Below, in pieces: positions 52,317 to 60,868 of a DNA stretch of 64,000 bases (the stretch's first letter is position 1; every line of letters begins with the position of its first letter). The notes below the pieces were generated by a model that was not told the origin of the DNA, ran no database searches, and was given only the letters and a program-made list of their open reading frames with translations. A program made the position numbers and the translations under genes. Source of the DNA: Aestuariivirga litoralis (GTDB lineage Bacteria > Pseudomonadota > Alphaproteobacteria > Rhizobiales > Aestuariivirgaceae); contig NZ_WAHS01000001.1 in assembly GCF_015714715.1 (NCBI RefSeq), forward strand, positions 1,364,001-1,428,000, written 5' to 3'.

Positions 52317-53915
52317 CTAGTCTGGCTTTCTTGCGCGCACAAAAGCCCCGTCTTTTTCAAATTCGATTTCGTTGAGTTGCTGTGTCAACGCGTCAAAGCG
52401 AGCGACAAGGGCAGGATCCGTCGATTTGTTGCCGGCCTTTTTGGCGTCTTGAATCTGCTGAATGACGTCGGCGTAATCCTTTTCCAATTGCTGCTGAGTT
52501 GCGCCCAAGGGGGAAGCAGAAGCCACAGTGTAGGGATCGCAGAGGAACTTAATCATTTGGCGTTGGCGCCACGGAAGGAAAGTCCCGGTCAGCGCAGGAG
52601 AAAGGCCGCCTGATGCACTGACCTGAAGAAAGCCAAGGCTTGGAGGCCACATGATTGTAGCTGCGTCAAGTTTTGCAACAGGTTTGTCGGACGCATCGCT
52701 GTGACAGCCAGTGCACGTCACGGCGGTGGCTCTCCAGCCAATTTCAGCAGAGGTCAGGGGGCGTCTGGGATCAATTCCCAATGTCGCCAGCTTGGCATTG
52801 ATGTCACCATTCATCGATCCCAGTTTGGCAAAAGGGCTATCGGAACCATCTTCGTTGCTTTGAAATTCGTTGAAACCGTCATCAAATTTTGCACCAATCG
52901 AATTTATCAGGTCTTGCCGATAGATTTCCAGATCGGTCGCAGAGCCTGAATTCGGTGCCGACATGGTCAATTCCGGGTTGGCAAAATCTGACAGATATTG
53001 ACCCAAGAACTCCGAATGAAATGATTGCCTTACTTGCTCCTGTTTCGGAACATCCAGTGCGCCGGAAGAATCATCGCCATAGAGCTCCGCAAGCGGGTTA
53101 CTTTTTACCGTCACCGGCACAAAAGACATACCCAGACCTTGGGGACCAAAAGGTGCAATTTTCCATTCACGAAGCTGCCAAGGGCTACCCACAACCGAAT
53201 TTGAACGCACCTGCCCGAGCGGCATTCCATAGTTTTGCACTGATACAACAGGCGGGAACCCGGCCACGCCATCGTAATATAAATTCGACAGGTCTTTGGC
53301 GATGTCGTCCGAAGATTTGTTTGAAAGATCCTGCCAAAATTCAACTAATGGCCGGCAACCCTTCGGACCCAATTCCGGATGCGGATTTTTGAGCGACGCC
53401 TCGAAAATCATGGACGTCAGTGCTGTAGGACCTCCCGCATAGACAATTCGATATTCGCCACAATTATTCCAGTCAGCGGGAGCCAGGTCGAGCCGATTGA
53501 ACAACGCAACAGGCCGAAAACCAGTGCTCGGATCGAGCACCTTGGCCGGGTCGATCGCTACTTCGGCTGGACGCGGATCAACCTTGATCCGGAGTGCAGT
53601 CTTCAAATTTACCTGTTCTGCCGAAACCAGGGATGACAACAGCGTTTGAACAAGCCCTTGTCTGTTTGCCGGAGTGTTGGGCACTGACAGCGAAGCGAGG
53701 ATATTTCCAATCGTCCGAGCAAACGAGAAATCCTGCTTAGAAATTATCGAAGCATCATTTACGGCGAGAGAACGCTCAATTGTAATCGTGGGGGGAGCGG
53801 TCGCACAATCTGTTGAGGAGATGTCGGCCGCGCTGACCGATGATGCGGTCGCAAAAATACACGAAAGCATGCTGGCGTAGCGACGAGTAAATCTGGCCAC
53901 TGATCGATGAACCAT
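52317..53915 (-). CDS. secreted protein with one CXXCH heme-binding motif, unknown function
   Basis: 532 aa with a signal peptide ending near SVSAA (residue 30). A family-like core (FNRLDLAPADWNNCGEYRIVYAGG, 139-162) recalls uncharacterised exported proteins of myxobacteria and other bacteria. CTGCH lies at residues 401-405, so one covalent heme c is possible, with a Met far downstream as a candidate axial ligand. The C-terminus is a charged helix. G+C is visibly lower than in neighbours, a sign of transfer. It is convergent with the SDR. Confidence 0.78.
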   Translation of the reverse strand: MVHRSVARFTRRYASMLSCIFATASSVSAADISSTDCATAPPTITIERSLAVNDASIISKQDFSFARTIGNILASLSVPNTPANRQGLVQTLLSSLVSAEQVNLKTALRIKVDPRPAEVAIDPAKVLDPSTGFRPVALFNRLDLAPADWNNCGEYRIVYAGGPTALTSMIFEASLKNPHPELGPKGCRPLVEFWQDLSNKSSDDIAKDLSNLYYDGVAGFPPVVSVQNYGMPLGQVRSNSVVGSPWQLREWKIAPFGPQGLGMSFVPVTVKSNPLAELYGDDSSGALDVPKQEQVRQSFHSEFLGQYLSDFANPELTMSAPNSGSATDLEIYRQDLINSIGAKFDDGFNEFQSNEDGSDSPFAKLGSMNGDINAKLATLGIDPRRPLTSAEIGWRATAVTCTGCHSDASDKPVAKLDAATIMWPPSLGFLQVSASGGLSPALTGTFLPWRQRQMIKFLCDPYTVASASPLGATQQQLEKDYADVIQQIQDAKKAGNKSTDPALVARFDALTQQLNEIEFEKDGAFVRARKPD

Positions 53916-54032
53916 AAGTGCGTTGTCCCGCTTTTGTCAGTGACACAATCCCTGGATGGATTTCGCTGGCAATTCGCTAAATCAGTGAAGTATCAGAGAG
54001 AAGCTCCAAATACCGGCTTCTGCCAGCTGCCT

Positions 54033-54053
54033 TGGCCAATGGCCAATGGCCAA
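54033..54053. repeat. 7-base tandem repeat TGGCCAA x3
   Basis: Three perfect copies (54033-54053), self-complementary around GGCC, lie in the 164-base gap upstream of the CXXCH gene. Nothing else is recognised in that gap. Confidence 0.8.
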
Positions 54054-54079
54054 GAAGATTCCGGCTCTGAAAGCGAGCG

Positions 54080-55474
54080 CTACTTCCGCCCGTCGTCGAA
54101 CGGGTTCTTGCTGCCACGCAATGCGAAGCGGATCGGGATGCCTTCGAGGCCCATGGTTTCGCGCAGGCCGTTCATCAGATAGCGCTGGTAAGTTGTCGGC
54201 AGTTTTTCGAGCTGGTTGCCGAACAAGGCAAAAGTTGGCGGCCTGGCATTGGCTTGCGTGCCGTAGCGGATCTTGATGCGGCGGCCACCGGGTGCGGGCG
54301 GCGGATTGCGCTGCACAGCTTCTTCAAGCCAGAGGTTGAACTTTCTGGTGGAGATGCGGATGTTCCACTTCTTCTCTGCAGCTAGCACTGCCTTCATCAG
54401 CGGGCCTTCGCCCCGGCCCTGCTTGGCCGAGAGCGTGACAATGGGAAGGCCGCGCACATCCGGCAAGATATCTTCCATGATCTCGTTGACCTTGCGCATC
54501 GCAGCGTTCTTGTCTTCGACCAGATCCCACTTGCTCAAGGCCAGCACCAAGGCACGGCCCTCGCGCGCGACGAGATCACACAGTGTCAGGTCCTGCTTTT
54601 CGATGGAGACCGAAGCATCGACCAGCACCACCACCACTTCGGCATATTTCACGGCGCGCAATGCATCGCTGACCGAGAGCTTTTCCAGCTTCTCCTTCAC
54701 CTTGCCCTTGCGGCGGATGCCGGCTGTGTCCCACAGCTTGATTTCGCGGCCGCCCCATTCCCAGTCATTGGCAATCGCATCGCGGGTGATGCCAGCTTCC
54801 GGGCCAGTGAGCATGCGCTCTTCGCCCAACAGCGCGTTCACCAGCGTGGATTTACCAGCGTTAGGTTGGCCGATGATGGCCAGGCGCAAGGGGCGCAACG
54901 GGCGTTCCGGCGCTTCGATATCCGGATTGAAAGGCTCTTCGATCTCTTCTTCTTCGGCCGGAGCCTGACGCTTCAGGTCAGCAACAACCAGTGGCTTCAC
55001 CACATCATAGATGGCCTCAAGGCCTTCGCCGTGTTCGCCAGAAATCGGGAAGGGTTCGCCCAGGCCCAGGCTGTAGGCTTCCGCCACCTGCTGCTGCAGC
55101 GCGCGGGTTTCGGCCTTGTTGGCCAGCACGGTGACGGGCTTGCCCAGCTTACGGATACGTTCGGCAAAATGCTGGTCCACGGGGGTCACGCCTGCGCGCG
55201 CATCAATGACGAAGAAAATATGATCGGCCAGGCGCGCGGCTTCGGCGGCCTGATCGCTCATGCGGGCTTCCAGCGAGCCCTTCTTGGCCTCGTCAAAACC
55301 AGCAGTGTCAAACACCTGGAATTCGATATCGGCGATGCGGGCAAGGCCTTCGCGGCGGTCTCGGGTGACGCCGGGCTGATCATCGACCAGCGCCAGCTTC
55401 TGCCCGATCAGCCGGTTGAAGAGCGTTGACTTGCCGACATTTGGCCGCCCGAGGATGGCGACGGTGACTGTCAT
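54080..55474 (-). CDS. der: ribosome biogenesis GTPase Der (EngA)
   Basis: 464 aa with two tandem G domains and a KH domain. G1 motifs are GRPNVGKSTLFNRL and GQPNAGKSTLVNAL, G3 motifs are DTAGF and DTAGI, and G4 motifs are NKAE and SKWD. The KH part has TRKFNLWLEEAVQRNPPPAPGGRR. It is needed for 50S assembly. It is the last gene of the TPR protein-lipoprotein-der run. Confidence 0.96.
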   Translation of the reverse strand: MTVTVAILGRPNVGKSTLFNRLIGQKLALVDDQPGVTRDRREGLARIADIEFQVFDTAGFDEAKKGSLEARMSDQAAEAARLADHIFFVIDARAGVTPVDQHFAERIRKLGKPVTVLANKAETRALQQQVAEAYSLGLGEPFPISGEHGEGLEAIYDVVKPLVVADLKRQAPAEEEEIEEPFNPDIEAPERPLRPLRLAIIGQPNAGKSTLVNALLGEERMLTGPEAGITRDAIANDWEWGGREIKLWDTAGIRRKGKVKEKLEKLSVSDALRAVKYAEVVVVLVDASVSIEKQDLTLCDLVAREGRALVLALSKWDLVEDKNAAMRKVNEIMEDILPDVRGLPIVTLSAKQGRGEGPLMKAVLAAEKKWNIRISTRKFNLWLEEAVQRNPPPAPGGRRIKIRYGTQANARPPTFALFGNQLEKLPTTYQRYLMNGLRETMGLEGIPIRFALRGSKNPFDDGRK

Positions 55475-55482
55475 CTATGCCG

Positions 55483-56214
55483 TCACTGACCCTGCGGCTG
55501 CGGTGCGGCCGGAACGGCAGGAGCCGTCGCATCAGGCGCAGTCGCTGTTGTGGCAGGCACGGCAGGCTTCTTCTTTTTCACAATCTTCTTTTTGGCCACG
55601 GTCTTGGCAGTCGCGGCACCATCCTTGGCAGGAGCCGCCGGATCAGTGATCACCGAGTTCGGATCAAGATTAGCCTTGGCTGCATCAGCAGCTGTTGCCG
55701 GCGCCTTAGACGCTGTCTTCACCACGGCGGGGGCTGCGCCCTTGGCAGTGGTGGCGGTGGACTTTGCGGTGGTGGTTGCTGTCTTGGCCGTTGTGGTCGC
55801 GGCACCCTTTGCCGTTGTCACGGCGCCCTTGGCACCGGTCGCAGCCTTGGTGGCCATCGGCGTAACTGGCTTCACCGGTGAAATGGGGGCAACCGGATCT
55901 GGAGCGATCGGTTCGGGGCAGAGATCAACCTTGGGGTCGCAGCCGCCGGCAGCCGGCGCGGAGGCGCGCGGCATCGTCGATGCCTGCTGTGTGCCAGGAG
56001 CCATTGGCGTCTGCTGGATGGCGTTGTTGGCTTGTCCGGGCGGGGGCTGCTGGCCGGTGACGGTCGGGTCCTGGGCCGACTGCTGGTCTGGCGGCAGGAT
56101 TTCCTGGCGCTGGCCCGGCAAGGTTGAATCGTCGATCTGGCCGGTGGCACGCTTCAGCGTGGTGCAGCCCGACAGCAAAGCGACTGCCATGGCCGCGATA
56201 ATGAGTTTCTTCAT
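55483..56214 (-). CDS. low-complexity lipoprotein with BamB-like N-terminal motif
   Basis: 243 aa with lipobox LLSGC (C17). After the lipid anchor comes DDSTLPGQRQEILPPDQQ, which resembles the LPGxRxxIL stretch near the N-terminus of alphaproteobacterial BamB. No beta-propeller follows. Instead there is a Pro/Gln-rich linker, CDPKVDLCPEP, then Ala/Thr/Lys repeats (TTAKTATTTAKSTATTAKGA) and a KKKIVKKKKP basic run. BamB normally occupies this locus, upstream of der. The gene may be a degenerate or replaced BamB, or unrelated. Confidence 0.78.
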   Translation of the reverse strand: MKKLIIAAMAVALLSGCTTLKRATGQIDDSTLPGQRQEILPPDQQSAQDPTVTGQQPPPGQANNAIQQTPMAPGTQQASTMPRASAPAAGGCDPKVDLCPEPIAPDPVAPISPVKPVTPMATKAATGAKGAVTTAKGAATTTAKTATTTAKSTATTAKGAAPAVVKTASKAPATAADAAKANLDPNSVITDPAAPAKDGAATAKTVAKKKIVKKKKPAVPATTATAPDATAPAVPAAPQPQGQ

Positions 56215-56230
56215 CTCTAAAATATCCCCT

Positions 56231-56893
56231 CTACTTGGCCGGCAGATTGGGCGCCAAAAGCTGCAACATCAGCTCCGCCCTCTGCTTCAGGCCCTGCGAT
56301 GCCTTGGCATCCACGCTGATCGCGTTAAAATACCGGTCGGCCATTGCGTAATCCTTCACACGGTAAGCAGACAGACCGAAAATCTCGCGGGCCTGGTTGT
56401 GCCAAAGCGCGTCATCCTTATCGTAGCGGCCCAACCTTGTGAGCAACTGATCAGGCGATTGGCTGTCCACCAGCAGGTAACCAGCGCGAATCCTTGCCAA
56501 ATCGACCAGAGCGGGATCATTGGAAGCATCCGTCGCAAAGGCGTCATAGGCGGCCACGGCCTTGTCGGCATCACCCTTCTTGCCAAGGATGGCGGCCTGT
56601 TCCAGCTTGGCCAACTGGGCAAAGCCGGCATGGCGGATCACCGAAAGATCAGCCAAAGCATCATCGGGCTTACCGTCCGTGGCCTTGCGCAGCGCGTCAT
56701 AATAGATGGCGCTGGCATCTTCAGCTTGCTTCTTTTCGTAATATTTCCAGCCCTGCCAGCCCGCGATAGCAGCAATGAAAAGCAAGGCGGCAGCCGTGAT
56801 CAAACGGCCATGGCGCGTCCACAGCTTCTTGTATTCTTCCTGGCGAACTTCCTCGTCCACCTCGCGAAAAATCGCGTCGTTATTATCGCTCAA
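56231..56893 (-). CDS. TPR-like membrane protein (YfgM/DUF2659-type)
   Basis: 220 aa. TTG at 56893 is the start, supported by GGGAG seven bases upstream. A cytoplasmic N-terminus (NDAIFREVDEEVRQEEYKKLW) precedes one membrane helix (LITAAALLFIAAIAGWQGW), then periplasmic TPR-like repeats. YfgM-type proteins associate with the Sec translocon and chaperones. The gene order YfgM-like, lipoprotein, der mirrors yfgM-bamB-der. Confidence 0.88.
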   Translation of the reverse strand: MSDNNDAIFREVDEEVRQEEYKKLWTRHGRLITAAALLFIAAIAGWQGWKYYEKKQAEDASAIYYDALRKATDGKPDDALADLSVIRHAGFAQLAKLEQAAILGKKGDADKAVAAYDAFATDASNDPALVDLARIRAGYLLVDSQSPDQLLTRLGRYDKDDALWHNQAREIFGLSAYRVKDYAMADRYFNAISVDAKASQGLKQRAELMLQLLAPNLPAK

Positions 56894-56964
56894 AATCAGG
56901 CTCCCTCAAGCTGGGGTGGGGGGTAGAGCAGCAATGCCGCCAAATCAAGGCAATTTGCGGCGGC

Positions 56965-57783
56965 TCAATCCTTCATGTCATAGGTATTACGGGGCTCCGG
57001 GAAGCGCCGCTCACGCACATCATCGGCATAGGATTTGATGGCGCCATCAATGGCTTGTGCCACTTTGCCGAATTCCTTGACGAATTTGGGCACACGGGGG
57101 CTGAGGCCCAGCATGTCTTCCATCACCAGGATCTGGCCGTCGCAAGCGGCGGACGCGCCGATGCCGATCGTTGGAATGTCTATCATTTTGGTAATCTTGG
57201 CGGCCAAAGGTTCGGCCACGGCTTCGACCACCACGGCGAAGGCGCCTGCCTCTGCCACGGCCACGGCGTCCGCCTCGATGGCGGCCCATTGGGCCTTTTC
57301 GCGGCCTTGGGTCTTGAAACCGCCAAAGGCGTTGATGGCTTGAGGTGTGAGGCCGATATGCGCCATGACCGGAATGCCGCGCTCGGTGAGGAACTTGATG
57401 GTTTCCGCCATGCGGATGCCGCCTTCAAGCTTGATCGCCCCGCATTCGGTTTCCTTGATCACGCGGGCCGCGTTGCGAAACGCCTGGGCCGGGCTTTCTT
57501 CGTAAGACCCAAACGGCATATCGACCACGACCAACGCGCGCCTGGCCCCGCGCGCCACGGCGCGGCCATGCATGATCATCAGATCCAGCGGCACCGGCAA
57601 AGTGGTTTCGTAACCATGCATCACCATGCCGAGTGAATCACCCACCAGAAGGAAATCCACATACTTGTCAGCGATGGCCGCAGTGTGGGCGTGGTACGAG
57701 GTGAGTGAGACGATGGGAGCGCCGCCTTTGCGCGCGCGGATTTCAGGCGCGGTAAGGCGTTTAAGCGGTGTGTGCTGGGACAT
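56965..57783 (-). CDS. panB: 3-methyl-2-oxobutanoate hydroxymethyltransferase
   Basis: 272 aa, first step of pantothenate synthesis, adding a hydroxymethyl group from 5,10-methylene-THF to ketoisovalerate. It has [36 protein letters not shown] with metal-binding Asp, [21 protein letters not shown], and [20 protein letters not shown]. The last 10 residues are divergent. panC is not in the window. Confidence 0.95.
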   Translation of the reverse strand: MSQHTPLKRLTAPEIRARKGGAPIVSLTSYHAHTAAIADKYVDFLLVGDSLGMVMHGYETTLPVPLDLMIMHGRAVARGARRALVVVDMPFGSYEESPAQAFRNAARVIKETECGAIKLEGGIRMAETIKFLTERGIPVMAHIGLTPQAINAFGGFKTQGREKAQWAAIEADAVAVAEAGAFAVVVEAVAEPLAAKITKMIDIPTIGIGASAACDGQILVMEDMLGLSPRVPKFVKEFGKVAQAIDGAIKSYADDVRERRFPEPRNTYDMKD

Positions 57784-57850
57784 TGCTCTATCTTAGCTTT
57801 TACGCTGCACAAAATGAAGGGGCCGGATAAGCAATGGTTAGCGTACGAGC

Positions 57851-58678
57851 TTACCAACCGTGAACGAGGTCTGACAGACCCTTGGGTACCGCATATTCCA
57901 GCTTGCTGTCTTCGAAGGGCACCTGGAATGTCGATGACTCCGGTTTCCCTTCAGATGTTCCGGTGACCTTGACCACGAGGGGATAGAAGCGGGTCGCCTC
58001 CTTTGCGGTGTCGATCAGAATTTCGGTCTGGAGATTGGTACAGGCATCTTTCTCACAGGCCCCGGAGTCATCGGATGCATTCGGAATGTCCCCGACTTCG
58101 GCCACCTTGTCGCCCACCGGGGCGAAAATAGTGGTGTGCGTCGCGAAATAGCCCTGGTTCCCGTAGCCGGAAATGACAAACCACGCAAAAGCATCGGGTC
58201 CGATTTTGCGAACAGCGACGTCATCTTCCGAAGGCGGATTGCCCATCCCGCCGCTGGCCCAAAAGAGATTGCTTCTTGCTACTTCCTTCAGGCCACTGGC
58301 CTTCGCCTCAAACACTACGTAGCCGGAATAGCCCGCTGCGGCGTGATAGTCTTCAAGGCCACCATTTTCGTCAAGCTTGCTGCCACCCATTGATGCAAAC
58401 AACAAATGCCGCGATCCCATCTCCACGTCGGAGAATGTGGTCGGGCGCATGCAATATTGTTCTCCTTCTTTCTTTCCGATCCAGCATTTGTGTTGCTTAC
58501 TATAAGGTCCGTAGCTGGAAGCCATCGCAGCTTTCCAAAATGCTTTCTGGTTTGCAGAGAATTTTGATGAGCTGGCATTGCTGGCAACCGTCTGCGGCAC
58601 AGCCAGCAGAACCAGTGCCATCAAAACCAGCTTTGGAAATCTGTACCTCTGCCGTCGGATAAATTCCCCGCCGACCAT
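57851..58678 (-). CDS. secreted hypothetical protein
   Basis: 275 aa. The N-terminus FIRRQRYRFPKLVLMALVLLA is a signal peptide ending near VAS. The mature part has paired Cys (HKCWIGKKEGEQYCMRP and GACEKDACTN) suitable for disulfides, and an aromatic central region (YSGYVVFEAKASG, FAWFVISGYGNQGYFATH). I do not recognise a family. It lies four bases downstream of the NnrU gene on the same strand, and its G+C is below its neighbours'. Confidence 0.72.
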   Translation of the reverse strand: MVGGEFIRRQRYRFPKLVLMALVLLAVPQTVASNASSSKFSANQKAFWKAAMASSYGPYSKQHKCWIGKKEGEQYCMRPTTFSDVEMGSRHLLFASMGGSKLDENGGLEDYHAAAGYSGYVVFEAKASGLKEVARSNLFWASGGMGNPPSEDDVAVRKIGPDAFAWFVISGYGNQGYFATHTTIFAPVGDKVAEVGDIPNASDDSGACEKDACTNLQTEILIDTAKEATRFYPLVVKVTGTSEGKPESSTFQVPFEDSKLEYAVPKGLSDLVHGW

Positions 58679-58682
58679 GCAA

Positions 58683-59249
58683 CTACCCCGCTACATGCAC
58701 GCCCAAGACATAGGGATGAAACAGTGTCACAAGCAGTAAAGTCAATATTAAACCCACAATCACCGCGATAATGTCCGAGCGCCAGCGGGGTTCGAAATTG
58801 GGTTTCTTGCCGCGCGCCATGGAGGCGGCGATGTCGATCAGCGCGACAACCAAAATCGTACCCCATATCCACACCGCAGCTGTCTTGCCGACACTCAGCA
58901 AGTGCCCCGTCGCCCAAGCTGCAAGGCCGATGGAGAACGGATTTTGCAGCCACAGCTTGATGTGGCTTTTGCCGTGAATGGACGAAATCAGGATCATCCC
59001 GATGGTGGCAAGGCCAATGGTGGCGTGCCGCATGGAACCATCAGGCGCGTAGAGCATCTCGCCGGAACCACGCGTCACCCAATACGCGTAGATCATCAAG
59101 ACAACACCGATAGTGCTGACGAGGCTATAGGTGCCCCGATAAGCGCCCGTGCCCCAACTTGCCATGAGCTTTGCCCGCGTGGCGGGCAAAAGGCTGGTGA
59201 ACAAATGGGGCAAAGCAAAAAGCAACAAGCCCGGATAAAGTGCTGACAT
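58683..59249 (-). CDS. NnrU family membrane protein
   Basis: 188 aa with about six hydrophobic segments and the conserved ISSIHGKSHIKLWLQNPFSIGLAAWATGHLL. In denitrifiers NnrU is needed for nitrite/nitric oxide respiration, and many relatives lie outside such clusters. No nir or nor gene is nearby, so the role here is open. It is related to isoprenylcysteine methyltransferase-like membrane proteins. Confidence 0.88.
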   Translation of the reverse strand: MSALYPGLLLFALPHLFTSLLPATRAKLMASWGTGAYRGTYSLVSTIGVVLMIYAYWVTRGSGEMLYAPDGSMRHATIGLATIGMILISSIHGKSHIKLWLQNPFSIGLAAWATGHLLSVGKTAAVWIWGTILVVALIDIAASMARGKKPNFEPRWRSDIIAVIVGLILTLLLVTLFHPYVLGVHVAG

Positions 59250-59439
59250 GATTCATCCTTATTGATTTGAGACAGCTTAACACGGCCTGCGCAAAGGTTG
59301 CATCCAGCGTGCGCGTTAACGAAAACCACGCAAATTCAGAGCGATGGCCCTGAGTGCACCTATACGGGAAGGTCTGCCCATGCTAGAAACCCGCTCGAAT
59401 TACCGTAGCGGACGGTTCAATCCTGATTGGAGGCTTACC

Positions 59440-60168
59440 ATGAAACCAACTCTCATTCTCGTCGGCGCTGACAAGGGCGGCGTGGGCAAAACCACCATGG
59501 CCCGTGCATTGCTCGACTATTTTGCGCGCAACAAGGTGAGTGCGCGCGCCTTCGACACGGAAAATCCGCGGGGCAGCCTGCACCGCTTCTATCCGCAGCT
59601 GGCCGAGATCATTGACCTCGCCCATGTAGCCGACCAGATGAAGGTTCTGGATACGATGGAAAACAGCCCGGTGCGCGCCACTGTGGTGGATTTGAAAGCT
59701 GGCAATCTTTCTTACGCCCTCGACCTGTTTGAACGCATCGGCGTTCTGGAAGCTGCCCGCAACGGCGTATTCAATATGGGCCTCGTTCACGTTGTTGGTC
59801 CGTCGATCGCATCGCTGGATGAAATCGGCGAGATTTCGAAATATCTGCAGGGCATCCAATATCTGGTGGCCCGCAACACGATCAACGAAACCAATTTCTT
59901 CGAATGGGATGAAGCCACCCAGAAGAAGTATTTCTCTGCAATTCCGAAGGCCCAGGAAATCACAATTCCGAAGCTGAATGAGATGGCCTACGAGCAGGTT
60001 GATCTTGCTGGTGTCACCTTCTCCAACTTCATCGCCAACAAGACGGCAGCGGGCGATGCGGCCAAGTTCTCGTTTGTTCTGCGTGGTTACGTCAAGAAGT
60101 GGTGTGCGGAAATCGACGAAGAATTCGCACGCGTGCAGCTTCTGCAAGAAATCATGACTGCTCCCTAA
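59440..60168 (+). CDS. ParA/MinD-like ATPase (copy 1)
   Basis: 242 aa from ATG 59440 with GGAGG six bases upstream. The deviant Walker A is intact: VGADKGGVGKTTMARAL with signature Lys12 and P-loop Lys17. Switch I reads FDTENPRGSL, and Walker B reads TVVDLKAGN. The C-terminal half (FNMGLVHVVGPSIASLDEIG, NETNFFEWDEATQKKYF) does not match ParA, MipZ or MinD closely. There is no ParB partner or parS site nearby. It forms a tandem with the next gene. Confidence 0.85.
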   Translation: MKPTLILVGADKGGVGKTTMARALLDYFARNKVSARAFDTENPRGSLHRFYPQLAEIIDLAHVADQMKVLDTMENSPVRATVVDLKAGNLSYALDLFERIGVLEAARNGVFNMGLVHVVGPSIASLDEIGEISKYLQGIQYLVARNTINETNFFEWDEATQKKYFSAIPKAQEITIPKLNEMAYEQVDLAGVTFSNFIANKTAAGDAAKFSFVLRGYVKKWCAEIDEEFARVQLLQEIMTAP

Positions 60169-60186
60169 ATCCGGAAGGGAAGCCGC

Positions 60187-60864
60187 GTGGCAGACAAGCC
60201 CACGGTTTACATCGTAGCATCTGACCAGAACCGCAACGGCAAGACATTGCTGTCGCGGCTGGTGGTTGATTATCTGCTTCTCGACGGAAAAGACCCTTTC
60301 GCCATCGACACCGATGCGCCGGAAGGGCCTTTGCGCCAGATGTTTCCGGGGCGCACGCTACTGGCTGATTTTGCCCAGATGCAGGGGCAGATGAAACTGT
60401 TCGACACCATCTTGGCCTCACCCGGACGCGACTATGTGATCGACTTACCCGTGCGGCACATGCTGCCATTCTTCAAGGCGCTGAAGGAACTGGACTTTCT
60501 GAACGAGCTGAAGACGCGCGGCTTCCGCATCATTGTGTTTTTCATCGTGGACCGCACGCAGAGTTCATTGCGTGCCGCCTATGAAACAAGCGAGATTAAG
60601 GGCATCGACTTGTTCGCACCGGTGGTGAATGAGAATGTGGGAACGTCCTGGCCCGACGATGCGGCGCTTACGCTGCAGGCCCTGCCCCGCGATGTGGCCA
60701 TTGCGATTTCCGAGCGGCGCTTTTCCATCCGCAATTTCGTGCTGGGTGACGAGCAAGGTTTGCATGAGCAACAACGGCTGGCGCTCAACGGATTCCTCAC
60801 GCGGGCGCTGAGTGATTTGAGCGGGCTTGATGTGGAACTCTCTCTGCAGAAGTTGCGCAAGTAG
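60187..60864 (+). CDS. ParA-like protein lacking the signature lysine (copy 2)
   Basis: 225 aa from GTG 60187 with GGAAGGGAAG upstream. It aligns with copy 1: AIDTDAPEGPLRQMFPG answers FDTENPRGSLHRFYPQ, and FAQMQGQMKLFDTIL answers HVADQMKVLDTM. The P-loop, however, reads SDQNRNGKTLLSR: the signature Lys is Gln14 and three glycines are lost, while Gly18, Lys19 and Thr20 remain. It probably binds nucleotide weakly or not at all and could act as a regulatory partner of copy 1. Confidence 0.8.
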   Translation: MADKPTVYIVASDQNRNGKTLLSRLVVDYLLLDGKDPFAIDTDAPEGPLRQMFPGRTLLADFAQMQGQMKLFDTILASPGRDYVIDLPVRHMLPFFKALKELDFLNELKTRGFRIIVFFIVDRTQSSLRAAYETSEIKGIDLFAPVVNENVGTSWPDDAALTLQALPRDVAIAISERRFSIRNFVLGDEQGLHEQQRLALNGFLTRALSDLSGLDVELSLQKLRK

Positions 60865-60868
60865 AGAA

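Noticed and set aside
55550-56926. 458-codon + strand frame opposite the lipoprotein and TPR genes
   Set aside because: Hydrophobic low-complexity translation arises from the Ala/Lys/Thr repeat on the other strand. The minus genes have a lipobox, a ribosome-binding site and family order.
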